Assembly: GCF_027943255.1 (NCBI RefSeq)
Contig: NC_072893.1
Coordinates: 28,976,001 to 29,040,000 of the forward strand
DNA from: Anastrepha obliqua
Lineage: Eukaryota; Arthropoda; Insecta; Diptera; Tephritidae
DNA: 64,000 bases
Reading direction: 5' to 3'
Translations under genes and position numbers: made by a program
The notes under the pieces: model-generated
Told to the model about the DNA's origin: nothing
The model's database searches: none
The model's input: only the letters and a program-made list of their open reading frames with translations
Shown here: positions 1-10,979 of the stretch, piece after piece
Numbering within the stretch: position 1 is the stretch's first letter
Layout: the number at the start of each line of letters is the position of its first letter

Positions 1-163
1 GGCCTCCTCTGCGTTGGAAAGATCAGGTGGAGAAGGACTTGGCTTCACTTGGTGTGTCCAATTGGCGCCGGTTAGCACGAGAAAGAAACGACTGGCGCGC
101 TTTGTTAGTCTCGGCCAAAATCGCGTAAGCAGTTATCGCGCCAATTAAGAAGAAGAAGAAGAA
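1..163 (+). mobile_element. 3' end of a non-LTR retrotransposon (RTE-like LINE)
   Basis: Bases 3-125 encode the last 41 residues of a LINE ORF, starting at PPLRWKDQVEKDL and ending RNDWRALLVSAKIA, then a TAA stop at 126-128. This Trp/Arg-rich C-terminus is typical of insect RTE-like reverse transcriptase proteins. The short 3' UTR ends CGCGCCAATTA followed by a GAA-repeat tail at about 148-163, a microsatellite tail rather than poly(A). The tail abuts a transposase remnant, so the LINE probably inserted into it. The 5' part lies outside the window. Clade assignment is by recalled similarity only. Confidence 0.7.
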
Positions 164-532
164 TTACGCCGCCGGCATGTAAACCGCACCAAACAGTGAT
201 TTTTTCGGGATGCAACGGTGCCTCATGAATCACGTGTGGATTGCTTTCTGCCCAGTAACGCATATTTTGCTTGTTGACAAAGCCATTGAGCCAAAAGTGA
301 GCTTCATCACTGAAGATGATTTTTTGGGAAACAGCAACAGAACAGAACAGCAACAGAACGATTATTTTCATAAAAAATTTGCACGATTTGCAATCGTTGC
401 TGAAGTGTATAGCGTTCCATGATGAAATGTATACTAATGAAGTTTACAAATGACAAGCGAAAAATGAAAAATATTGCGTCGTTCGCCCTCCCTATCGGAA
501 AAAAGTTGAAGCGCACCTATTGAAAAATGCTT
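164..532 (-). mobile_element. DD41D mariner-like element, internally deleted, copy 1
   Basis: On the minus strand the N-terminal helix-turn-helix start (MERYTLQQRLQIVQIFYEN) is followed at once, in another frame, by the first catalytic block (IFSDEAHFWLNG, then VNKQN). Everything between the DNA-binding domain and the first catalytic Asp is missing. The copy ends after VWCGLHAGGVI, where the LINE tail cuts it, so the second and third catalytic Asp are absent. The right end near 532 (inward-reading TATTGAAAAATGC, then TTTA) resembles the ends of the other DD41D copies and sits by a TA at 533-534. It is a dead fragment. Confidence 0.7.
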
Positions 533-534
533 TA

Positions 535-2326
535 TATTGGCATATTGGAGTGAAGCTTATCGAATTTGAAAAAATTTATACACAATTTGAAGATATACCC
601 TAGACACATTTGGAAGGTGTGCCGAATCCACCTCAGCGAAGTTTTTTCCTTATCAAAATTAGTACATCTGCAAATACTTACCCATATACATATGGATATA
701 GTACTATATTTACATACTTACTTATACCTATGCACGTACGCATCATATTTGGCTACATAGTTTCGACTCTTTCCGCTGCCGCTTTAAATTTGTCCCAATA
801 GGGGATAGCGAACATTTGACGACGATGTTACGCTGTCGAATTTTGCCGGTAATGTTTTTACGCTTTAAGTATTGTGTGTGTACGATCGCGCACACTTTTT
901 ACAGCACGGCGGTACTTGCAAAAATACTGCAACATGTGTGTGTGTGTGTCTGTGTGCGTGTGTGAATGTACCTCGTACTCATAAAACCGCAATATGCGTA
1001 CGAGAATGGTTATATTGCGCCCCCAACTAGCCAATCACAATTTAACGTCTCTGTCTTGCCCATTACCAAATACTCTCACAATTGAGAGGTGGTAATAAAA
1101 AAACAAAAACAAAAAGATTTCCTCAAATTTTAATACAAAAATCTTGTTCGAAAGAGCCTCTTACTTTGTATGTACTCCTATGTATGGATGTCGTCGCCTA
1201 CAACTTGAGCTGCATTCCTATTGGTCGATTAAAATTTTTTAATTGGTTTTTGCTTTTTTTTAACTTTTTTCAGAATGAATGTTGTCGTTTTTTCAATGTG
1301 TTGCTTGAACTTATCTTGTATATGTTGTGTTTTTGTCAAATAAACGTGAATTTGGCACGCGATCATGCGTCATACGCCGACAAGCAAACGATTCGTATTT
1401 TGTCTGTTCGCAGCAACGTCTAATTTCTTGGCGCGAATTGCGCACCTGAGACAGATGAGTAGATGGATGTGTGTTAGCTATTGCATATCTGCATAAATGT
1501 TTGTGTATTTGCTTACGAATTTGTAAGAAATCGGTTTACATACATACATACGTATGGAATGAATGCGAGAACGAGCCGCTGATCACAAAAAATCAGAGTA
1601 CGAGTTCGAGTTTCTTACTTCTTTGTTGACTACCAGGCAAACTTATCGAAAACCCTTTAAGAATTTAACTAAAAGCTTAAAAATATTATAATTTATTTTA
1701 ATATTCTTCTTATATTTGCTCATACTATGCGCTACTTTTTATGCTCTCTCCGTCGTTTGACGATCAAATTCTAAGCACACCAAACTTTCGCTCTTGTAAA
1801 GCTACGACGAGTAACTGTGAAAAATCTTCGAAATGTCGAATATACCTTAACAGGTGTGGCTATATACATATGCATGTGTGTATATGGGAGTGTAAAAAAC
1901 CACAAATGTTTACTTTCCGAGCTGTACCCGTTGTAGTTATTTACTATAATTTATTCACTCATTTTGGTCAATTAAACTAGTTATAACAGCAACCCAACAA
2001 GTGTTTTGGGCTCTCAAAATATTTGTTGAACACTTTGATTTTTTTTCTTTGAATGCGAACGTCAACACTCGATTTGGAGCGTGAAATATGTCTAACCATC
2101 TAAGAGTCTAATACTATGTATAGGATGTATGAAAATATACAGTGTGAAGTTAAAGTATACGCACGTTAGTTACAACAATTTTTATTTGTACGAACCTCTT
2201 GCTTTTATTCTATTTTAAAGTAGTTCTATTGCAACGCAAACTGAAGAAAATTTCATAAATTTTTATTGTGAAGTACTTGGTTATTGGTGAGTGCGCATTT
2301 TGTACCACGTCCAGCCAGAAATATTA
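535..2326. other. Intergenic stretch, no gene seen
   Basis: I see only short chance ORFs. There is a TG-rich microsatellite at about 932-962 and a few GTATGT/CATACA runs. The 113-codon ORF at 1082-1423 has biased low-complexity composition (Phe, Leu, Cys) and no recognisable motif. I do not call it a gene. Confidence 0.5.
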
Positions 2327-2328
2327 TA

Positions 2329-3621
2329 CAGGGTGGCTGATGAAAGCCGCTACCAAAAAAAAATTGAATAACTTTTTTTTCTTTTTAAGTTATCTGTTCC
2401 ATTTTTATTTTAATTTGCAGATTGATCTTTAAAATTTATTAAAATGGATAACTGGGACACGCAAACAAGAATTTGGATAGTCCGCCGCTATCACGCACTG
2501 GAGTCCGTAGTTTTGGTACAGAGAGTACAGGCGGATGTTTGGCGGTGATCCCCCGAGCAGATGGACCATAATGAGACTGGTGAATAATTTTGCTGAGCAA
2601 GGAACAGTCGTAAGAAGGCCTTATCATCGAAACCCACCAGTTCGGACGGAGGAAACGATCGCTGCTGTAGCTGCAGCTATACAAAGCAATCCAAGGGTTT
2701 CAACAAGAAGCTTATCTGCTCATCTGTCAGCCAACAGTCTTTGCAAACAATAATGCACAAAGATTTAGACTTATTTCCCTACAAAATTCAAATGGTTAAC
2801 AAACTGAATGCAGCAGACTTGCCGATTCGCTTGGAATTTTGCCAGAAGATCCTGCAAATGGTGGAAGAAGACCAAAACATGTTAAACTGCCTTTTCATGT
2901 CTGATGAGGCCCATTTCGATTTAAACGGCAATGTGAACAAACAAAATTGTCGAATATGGAGTACTTCTAACCCGCAGATACTCCACGAGACGGAGTTGCT
3001 TCCTCTTCGCGTGACAGTGTGGTGTGCGGTATTGTCGGGCCTTATTTTCTTGAAGAAAATGGTCACACCGTTACGGTTACTGGAGACCGTTATTTGAAAA
3101 TGCTGAAAGAATTTTTCTATCCAGAACTACGCGGAAAGAGAATTCCTTTCAACTCTGTGTGGTTTCAACAAGATGGGGCAACGTCTCACATAGCCCAGAC
3201 TGTTATGACAGAGTTGCGACGAAAATTTCCCAATAAACTGATTTCAAGAAACTCCGAATTTCGTTGGCTCCCCAGGTCGCCTGGCCTTACTGCACCTGAC
3301 TTTTTCTTGTGGGGTTTATGTAAACAAGAAGTTTATAAAACAAAGCCAACAAATTTGGATGAACTAAAACAATCCATTCGGGCAACAATTGCGGCTATTC
3401 CTGTCGCAACTCTCAAAGCAGCAATGAACAACTTTTTACTAAGATGCCGCACTTGTGTCAACGAGCATGGGGGGCATTTAAATTCAATTATTTTTAAAAC
3501 TAGTTAAGCTACATTTAATAAAATTTAATGACCTTCAACTTGAAAAAAAAAAATTAATTCCATACACTAAAAAAAAAGTTATTTGAGTTTCTTAATGTAG
3601 CAAAATTCATCAGCCACCCTG
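2329..3621 (+). mobile_element. DD41D (rosa-type) mariner-like element, full length
   Basis: A 1,293-bp element bounded by perfect 16-bp inverted repeats (CAGGGTGGCTGATGAA at 2329-2344; its reverse complement at 3606-3621) and flanked by TA target duplications at 2327-2328 and 3622-3623. It carries a transposase pseudogene (separate entry). This is the only copy of the family here with both termini and the whole coding region. The 41-residue spacing between the second and third catalytic Asp is diagnostic of the DD41D group known from tephritids. Confidence 0.9.
2444..3507 (+). pseudogene. DD41D transposase, frameshifted
   Basis: About 350 codons. The reading begins MDNWDTQTRIW at 2444 and runs until about 2530, shifts to the frame of 2535-2735 (RWTIMRLVNNFAEQG; EETIAAVAAAIQ), shifts to the frame of 2741-3040 (FMSDEAHFDLNG; VTVWC), and shifts again to the frame of 3019-3507 (FQQDGATSH; PDFFLWG), ending with TAG after FKTS. 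All three catalytic Asp are still present: SDEAHF, QQDGAT and APDFF, with 41 residues between the second and third. The SPD motif upstream of the third Asp reads SPG. At least three frameshifts make it non-functional. It would bind its own inverted repeats and cut and paste the element in the nucleus. Confidence 0.88.
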
Positions 3622-3884
3622 TATTAAAAATGCCGTGCCATTTGTTTCATAATCAACGTCTGTTTAGAAGGACTTTTGCAGATAGACGTTCTGATTGAAA
3701 TATTATTAAAGAGTACTTAAAAGTTTCTTTTTTTCTTATTCCAAAAGTTTATTTGGCGATATCTCGAAAATTACATAACAAAATGGAAAATAAATGTGGA
3801 TATTCGGACTTAGCGACCAAAAGGAATTGGATGATCCGATGATTGGGTAAAAAAAATCTTTAATTATTTGCTGTGTAATAAGTC

Positions 3885-4060
3885 TGGCGGCCGCCGTAGA
3901 CAAATGAATTGGTGCCTGACTACCATTCGGAAGTGCGTAGGTTCGAATCTCCGTGCTTGAAACATCAAAATGATAGAAAAATAATAGCGGTTTGAAACTG
4001 TAGGTCACTCCATTTGTGGAATATCATCAATATGCCCACTATAAATTCGAGAAAGAGTTC
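3885..4060 (+). mobile_element. tRNA-derived SINE, copy 1 (partial)
   Basis: It has a tRNA-like head with an A-box-like region near 3893-3915 and a clear B box, GGTTCGAATCTCC (about 3950). A body (TGTAGGTCACTCCATTTGTG) follows, shared with copies at 4748, 24569, 58825 and 60560. The 3' half is truncated. SINEs of this type are transcribed by RNA polymerase III from the internal boxes and are mobilised by LINE proteins. Confidence 0.65.
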
Positions 4061-4089
4061 AGTTCGGCAAAATATCCAAAAAGGGTGTT

Positions 4090-4500
4090 ATCGCCTATTA
4101 TATTATATATATATACTTGGTCCTGCCATAAGTTCTGTTACAAGCCATGTGCGCATTGCACCACACACGGTTTCCATGGATAGTGACGTCGCTACTCTTC
4201 ACGTTCTTCCTGAGGTCTTCGATAGGCTATGTTCTCCAATTCTATCCACAAGCTGTAGTCCAACGGATTCAGATCTGGACTTCCAGACGGCCAATCTTCT
4301 GCGGCTATGAACCCAGGAATATTGTTGTTTAGCCATTGCTTGGCGGAATCTTGCTGGAAGATCCAACACGCTCCATTGAAGAGAGTACTGCTCAACTGCT
4401 TCACTACGCCTTTCTCCTGGTACACTTCTGCACCGATCTTAACACCTCTTTTGCAGAAATGAAGAGCTGTAACGTCTTGACAAGACATTCCCCACTTCTG
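4090..4500 (-). mobile_element. maT-type (DD37D) transposon remnant
   Basis: On the minus strand about 100 codons match the catalytic core of a maT transposase: SCQDVTALHFCKRGVK, then CWIFQQDSA, then IPGFIAAEDWPSGSPD and NPLDYSLW. Only 29 residues lie between the second and third catalytic Asp because about eight codons are missing after QQDSA; intact members have 37. Downstream coding (ENIAYRRP) decays after 4192. There is no HTH and no terminal repeat. It is a dead fragment. Confidence 0.7.
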
Positions 4501-4747
4501 CCTAAGAGTTACACATTTTAGTGTTTTTATGTTGGCTCATTCGAGCTGAGTACAAAGATGACCAGCATGTCTACTGAATTGATGGCTCATCAAGCTTTTA
4601 GGCTCTGAAGAAGACTAATTTCTTTCTTTCCATAGAAAATATAACGTTGCATACATGTTTGAAGTTAGGCAGGGGGGTTTACTTTAATTTTGATGTGATT
4701 ATGAAAAAAATGCTACCAAAAGAAGGAAGAACCAAGAAACGCTTGAA

Positions 4748-5016
4748 AGAAAATGCAGCTGTAATCGAATGGAGTGGTACGTGACTAGCATTCGGAAGTG
4801 CGTGGGTTCGAATCTCCGCGTATGAAATACCAAATGATAGAAAAGGTTTTCTCTATTAGTATTCGCCCCTAGACAGGCAATGGCAAACCTCCTATCAGCT
4901 TTTTGGAATTGGCTTGAAACTTATGTACCTTGATTTATGGAGCAGCATCAAAGCAGAAGCTAAGCCAAATACCTAACAGAAGTGTACGCGCCAATTATTT
5001 ATTTATTTATTTATTT
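4748..5016 (+). mobile_element. tRNA-derived SINE, copy 2 with complete 3' tail
   Basis: A tRNA-like head with B box GGTTCGAATCTCC near 4805 is followed by the body (TCGCCCCTAGACAGGCAATG; GGCAAACCTCC) and a 3' end GTGTACGCGCCAATTA, then a (TTTA)n tail to about 5016. The terminal CGCGCCAATTA matches the 3' end of the LINE at 1-163, a sign that the SINE borrowed this LINE's machinery. Confidence 0.75.
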
Positions 5017-5125
5017 AAGGAAATGTCAAATGACAATTTGGAAAATTTCTTGACTGAGTGTGGAATAGTTGTGACATAAAAGCCATGCGCAATGCCACAA
5101 AAATTTGAGGTGGCCATTTTTTTAA

Positions 5126-5885
5126 TCTTCCGTTGGGCACCCGGGTCCATGCAGACTTTTTCGAATTTGGATATGAATTTAACATATTTCTATTATAAAG
5201 GGGTTTCCAATAAGAGGTGTTATTTTGATATTCAAAGAAAAATGTTATTTTTTAATATAAATGATCGGAGGTTTTTATTTCATTATAAAGAGAAAGGTAA
5301 GCCGTTAATAGTGGAAAATAACATCAGGTAAATGACCACCACGACTAGCTTACAGGACAATATCCCTTTCATGAAATTTTCCATAACCGAATTGCCCTAT
5401 GTCCTCGATAGCCTCACGAATTCCGTCTTTGAGGTCTTTAATCGACCCTGGTCTGTTGGCGTAGACCTTATCTTTCACGTGGCCCCAAAGAAAAAAGTCA
5501 CAAGGTGTTAAATCACAAGATCACGGTGGCCAATTGTGATCACCTCTTAGAGAGATAACACGAACCGGAAACTTTTCCCGTAAAAGATCAATAGGTTCGT
5601 TGTTTGCGTGGCACGTAGCGCCGTCTTGTTGAAAATAAACCTTGTCCAGATCAATACCATCCAATTCCGGTCATAAAAAATCGTTAATCATCTCTCGATA
5701 GCGCAATCCATTCACCTGTAACACCTGTTATTGGAAAACCCTTTAGCTAACGACTTGAACTTCCAAGTAGCTTCCTAAAGTTTAATTTTCCAACGACTTA
5801 TAGATATAACCCTTTTAAAAACGGTACTCGAACAGGACCCGAGTGCCCAACCGAAAGTTTCAAAAAAAGGTGTCCAACGGAGGGC
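5126..5885 (-). mobile_element. piggyBac-type MITE, interrupted by a DD41D element
   Basis: The two halves (5126-5195 and 5746-5885) read, on the minus strand, as a diverged copy of the MITE at 44353-44569. One end keeps a flanking TTAA (5122-5125). The other carries the terminal CCCTCCGTTGGACACC with a mutated TTAA. The DD41D derivative at 5198-5743 sits between them at a TA. Without that insertion it would be about 210 bp. It has no coding capacity. Confidence 0.75.
5198..5743 (-). mobile_element. DD41D mariner-like element, 5'-deleted copy
   Basis: Flanked by TA (5196-5197; 5744-5745), with related ends reading inward AAGGGGTTTCCAATAAGAGG and AAGGGTTTTCCAATAACAGG. On the minus strand it keeps only the C-terminal half of the transposase: YFQQDGATCHANNEPIDLL, ISLRGDHNWPP, SCDLTPCDFFLWGHVKDKVY and a tail ending VIFHY. 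In-frame stops interrupt it (one before SCDLTP, one before PELDG). The second and third catalytic Asp remain; the first is deleted with the N-terminal domain. Confidence 0.85.
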
Positions 5886-5898
5886 TTAGCTTTTACAA

Positions 5899-6539
5899 AT
5901 TTTATCAACTAAAAAGGAATGAATAAATTTAAACAAGTTTTGAAAATACATATAAATGCCTTTATATTTTCAATTAAAACTAAACACCCCAATTATTATA
6001 CCGATTGACGCAAAAATTTAATCAACGGAGTATATCTTTCTTTTTTGTTTTGGTAATAACCGCCTAAAAAAATTAAAAAATATATAATATATATATTTTT
6101 TTTTTAATTGAAAACTATAAAAATTATATTAAAATATATAAAAAAATTAAATTGAAATTTATAAAAAAAATTAAATTAAATTAATTAAAAAGTATAAAAG
6201 CAAATATTTTTATAAAAAAAATATTTTTTTTATATTTTTAATTATTTATTTATATATAATATTTTTATATATTTATATTTATATATAATATTTTTTTTAT
6301 ATTTTTCTTAAAATTTCTTTTATCTTGAAAAAGTATTATTGCTTTTATATCTCTTTAAAAAAATAAATTAAACTCATTTACGTGTTTAGCAAACCAAAAA
6401 TTAGTCTATAAAACACTTTGTTAACGAGGTACCACTTTTTCAATAAAACAATTGTATACATACTAGCGCAACCACTGTGCTCCTACTTTCACGACTCACT
6501 GTATACACCCATCGTACTGGCGGACAAAAGTGAGAAAGA
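5899..6539. other. Very AT-rich spacer
   Basis: Mostly A/T runs with TATATA and AAATTT motifs, densest at 6060-6330. There is no ORF of interest, no terminal repeats and no gene. Confidence 0.6.
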
Positions 6540-7340
6540 GTGAGAGAGTTTTTTGTTTTTGTTTTTATTATTGACTTATCAGTGCGTTCACTTACGCTGC
6601 TACTCGTATTTTGTTATTTTCTGCTGCTATGCTGCTCAGCCGGCCAACCAACCAGCCAGCCAGCCACCCATACACTGCCTACTTTACTAATTTGCCCGCT
6701 TTGTGAGTTTACGAACGCGAAAGCTATCGGGCAGGTTCTGCTGGGTTTTCAGAAATTCACGATTTTCATTTCAGTTCATCGATCTCAACGTAAGCGATCG
6801 GACGCAGAACTTCTTCCAACCCCAATGTGTTTTATAACAAAATAGTTGAATAGTGAAATTTTTGCAAAGAAGTGCAACGCCAGTACAACCAACCATTGAA
6901 TCGTTCGACACAATTTGCATTTCCTTACAAACACACACGCACAGTTGCACATATTCGCATATATACGTGCATGTGTGTTGTTGTTGTACTGACGTCTATT
7001 TAAGAAGTTTATCTTATCGTATCATTTAATGCGTATTCAACGGCAACCAGCAGCAGCAGCAGCCTATCGTCGGTGGTCCGTCAGACTCGCCCTCGTCCTC
7101 ATTTGCAATACACTAGCAATCTAGCGTTGATATACATACATATATACAAATGTACATCGTAGATATCCTAGTGAGAGGAAAAAAGAGCTAAAATTTTGCA
7201 AAAATCCGTCGCGAAACTGTCACCAACATTGAAAATTGTGCTTAAAAAGCTGAAAAATCGTTACGCGAAAAGTTCTTTCATAAATTGGAAACGTCGCAAA
7301 AGGAGACGGACGCACGGGGCAACCAACACCACACCAGCGG
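6540..7340 (+). other. Possible 5' untranslated exon or promoter region of NFAT
   Basis: This part is richer in G+C than its flanks and has the look of a fly 5' leader: CAG-rich stretches (CAGCAGCAGCAGC near 7050), no long ORF, and a splice-donor-like GGCAG/GGTATT near 7342. It lies about 6.5 kb upstream of the first NFAT coding exon. No TATA box or start site can be fixed by eye. RNA evidence would decide it; the call is inference. Confidence 0.2.
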
Positions 7341-8999
7341 CAGGGTATTAATCAAACATACATGCGTTCAACATGCATAGAATAAAAATATTTAAACTTA
7401 CATATAGTACTGCTCGGTTTGATTTGAATTGTGAGCGCGGCATGACATAAAGACATACATACAAATATACACAATATTATATGCGTGTGATGATGGTTGT
7501 GACTTTTTAATTCAACTTTGTTTACACTAACGCAGAAAAGTGCCACAACAATAACATAATTTCTACAAAAACGCATTTGATCGGTATAAAATGCTCGGTA
7601 TAGAATTAAATGCAGGCAATCGTTTGCGAAAATCGCGATCGTACAGAGTTACAATACAAATACAAGTGACAGTTGCGTAAAGTGCAACAAAAAGTAAATT
7701 GGCTGCTTAAATGTAATTTATTAGTTAATTGACAAAAAAACAAATTTTTAATAATAAATAAATACAAAAAGACGTGGCTGGTTAGCTAAAACTATTTTAA
7801 AAACATTTCACAAGTGATTAAAAAAAAAAAATATGTGCACAAAAAAATTGCAAAAAAATTTGTTTAATCTTAAAATCCAATATCTGGTAGATATATGTAA
7901 AAAGCGCTCAATGCAAGTGGCAATATACAATACAATATACAAATATATATATAGCGTGGCATATGCATTAAAAAATTCTTCAATTAATTAATTTAAAAAA
8001 CCCTGAATTAAATTAATACAAAAAACTCAACTAATTCATGAAATCAATTTTCGGAAAAAATCCTTCCTGAAATTTATAAAAAACTATGCATTAAGATTAC
8101 CAAGCCTCAGAAAAAATGTTCATCAAAGTTTGCCATAATTTGTTGCATCATGCAAAGACAAAATTTTTAATAAGAAAATGTTCGCATAACTTACAGGTGT
8201 TTCTAGCAAGAAGCCTATTTATGTTTGTTTAATTTGATTTCGCAACTGCATTGCTTTTCTTTACTGCATTTTTTTCTCTTTTTTTATTGATATACGATCA
8301 GTAGTTGTTTTAAGCCAGGCTCGGGTTTCTTTCTGTTTTAGCGCAAGCCGCTGGTAACTTAAAGTTCGATTTATTTAAGAATATACTGAAATCCGCTTCA
8401 CACATACAAATTCAAGGCACAAATAAAGCTGCAATTTCCAAAACAAAAAAAAAACAAAAAAATAAATAAATAAATAATAATAAAATAAAGCCAAATCTAA
8501 TGAGGCAATAAAGGCACCTTGTGGCTTTCTTTCCACGTGCTAATCCTGCGCTCCGCTAGACGAGTGAAAAAATGAAAATATCATTCCATTCCATCCCTTG
8601 CTACGATAAAAGAGACAAAAAACTGACCTAGACCTACCCTTTGACGACCAATTGCATATGCGCCGACGGCAGGTATCGCAGGCACGCGCCTAAGTACTGC
8701 GACCAGTCTACTATTTTCGCTCCTACGTATAAATTTGAGAAATTTTAACCCAAATCCAATAGATTGCGATCTAAGAGGCAATTACCTTACTACAAAAGTT
8801 GGAGCCACGGTCCGTGCACCCCAGTTTCAGTATCGCTGATCCTCATCTGTTATTAGAATATTTTATTAAAATAATCATTTCCATAAATTTAATTGTTTTG
8901 CTAACGGATGTGTGTCAGTAACTGGCAGTGAAATTTCTTTTTATATTTCTTTATCAATAGTTTTAATCGGTGGAACTGACGAAATTGTAGGTAGCTTAA
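7341..8999. other. Non-coding, no gene or element seen
   Basis: AT-rich sequence with A-runs (7815-7860; 8440-8490) and scattered short ORFs. The 66-codon minus ORF at 8581-8781 has no family features. Probably upstream region or a 5' intron of NFAT. Confidence 0.4.
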
Positions 9000-9007
9000 A
9001 TGAATAC

Positions 9008-9535
9008 TAGGGGTGGGACTATTCGAATAAAAATTATTCGAATAATAAAATCTTTTATTCGAGAGGTATTCGTAATTCGAATAATATTTATTCGAATTTT
9101 TTATTCGTTTATTCGAATAATGCTATTCGAATACCTCACTATTCGAATACATCACTATTCGAATACTTTACTATTCGAATATTTTTGGTAAATATTTATT
9201 TAGATTAGCGGACTACTAATCGGTTTATGTACAAGTGCATGCACCATGAGAAGGACCAATGTAATTTTTATATTTTTAAAAGCATTTTCTCCCTGATGTA
9301 AATTAATATATAGTGAGGTATTCGAATAGTAAGGTATTCGAATAGTAAGGTATTCGAATAGTGAGGTATTCGAATAGTAAACTAAACTGGAATAGTAAAC
9401 TATTCGAATAGTGAGGTATTCGAATAGTAAGGTATTCGAATAATGAACTATTCGAATTATTTGAAACGAATAGTATTATTCGTTTTATTCGAATAATGTT
9501 TATTCGAATATTATTCGAAAATAATCCCACCCCTA
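9008..9535. mobile_element. hAT-type MITE made of ATTCGAAT palindromes
   Basis: A 528-bp element bounded by inverted repeats TAGGGGTGGGACTATT and TAGGGGTGGGATTATT, and flanked by a perfect 8-bp duplication, ATGAATAC, at 9000-9007 and 9536-9543. An 8-bp target site is the hallmark of hAT transposons. Both halves consist largely of TATTCGAATA-type palindromes in arrays (9030-9185 and 9310-9520) around a unique core at about 9190-9300. It has no coding capacity, so it needs a transposase in trans. Confidence 0.85.
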
Positions 9536-9889
9536 ATGAATACCCTCCTTCTCATTCGAACAAATCGTTTGGCGAGTAACGGCGACTTTGCGCGCTTGTA
9601 TCCTCGATTGCGTTGAAACTTTTTTTACGAAACCAATTTATTGTTAATTCTTCACAAAACATTTTTTTAAGAAGTATAAAAGAAAAATTTTTTTCTTGGC
9701 AAAACATGCTATCAGTGCCATCAGTTTTACCACTTGAACTCGTGCAATGCACAGAATTATGTAAAGTGTACTTTGTTATTATTTCAAATAAGAAAATATG
9801 AAATTATTTTTAAGAAAGTGGAAACTTCATCATAGCAGTGTTTTTTTTTCTACTGACACTGTAGATATACACTGAAAGAAAAAAGCTGG

Positions 9890-10480
9890 TAATATCAACC
9901 AACATCCATCTGGGTTAATTCAACCAAATCTCCAGTCAATTCTTATCCAGTACTCAAAACTGTTAGTTCAACTGCACCAAGTCTGTTAACCAGCTAACAA
10001 ACAGTTTAGCAGTCAAATCAATAGAAAACTCCTTTTAGTTTACACTAACAGTGATCCTGTTAAATCGAAATATCACAAGCACTTTTTGACACCATATTTA
10101 TGCCAAATTCCAGTGAATTCTTTTCCAGTACTCAAAACTGTTAATTCAACTGCACCAAGTCAGTCAACCTGTTAACTAGCAGTTTAGCAGTCAAATCAAT
10201 AGAAAACTCTGTTTAGTGTACACTAACAGTGATCCTGTTAACTCAAGTGCACCAAGTGAGTCAATCTGTTAAATAACAGTAGCAGTTAAATCAATAGAGA
10301 ACTCTGTTTAGCTTACATTAACAGTGATTCTAGTAATCAATATACATGCATATATAATTCAACTGCGCCAAGTCAGTCAACCTGTTAACTAACAGTTTAG
10401 CAGTTAAATCAATAGAATACTTTCTTCAGCTTACATTAACAGTGATCCTGTTAAAACAATATATACGTCGCTGGTGCATA
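9890..10480 (+). repeat. Degenerate minisatellite, about four units of 100-165 bp
   Basis: Units share CAGTACTCAAAACTGTTA, TTCAACTGCACCAAGT, AGCAGTCAAATCAATAGAAA and TACACTAACAGTGATCCTGT. They begin near 9945, 10110, 10243 and 10355. The first two keep the full head; the last two are shorter. No ORF. Such arrays often sit inside Helitron- or DINE-like elements, but I cannot identify the terminal signals. Confidence 0.75.
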
Positions 10481-10499
10481 CAAGCGATCTCATATATTT

Positions 10500-10975
10500 C
10501 AATAAAAAATTTCACGAGGACGTGTTGAATCCATTTTAATGTTATTTAGGTACATTCTGTAACATTTGTGCTCACTTTATTGTGCCGATAACCAAATTTT
10601 CGTGCTTTCAAAGGCTTTTTAAAGTCTGGGACCGATATTTTTAAAGCTTAGTTGATGTGCCCTTTAAAGTGAAAAAATTTCAATTAAGTTCAATTAAACC
10701 AGCCTTGAAAATAGGTGAATAAAATAGTTAAGAAAAACAAAAAGAGTTCCAGCGCACTTAGAGTTAGCAATAGTTCAACGAAAAGTTGATAGGTAATTGA
10801 TAAGAAAAAGGAGAAACAAAATAAATTACCTCAAAAATCAGTTAATCTGCAAAAGCCTTCTGTTTAAGCGAAAAATTGTAAACATTTTTTCATTTAAACT
10901 CATATTCTAAATTGTTTTCAAAATTTTCTTCAAACTACTGTGTTCGAGAGGTAAGGTGAATGTGGTTGAAAAATT
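10500..10975. other. Non-coding, nothing recognised
   Basis: AT-rich sequence without ORFs, terminal repeats or tandem structure. Confidence 0.4.
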
Positions 10976-10979
10976 ACAA

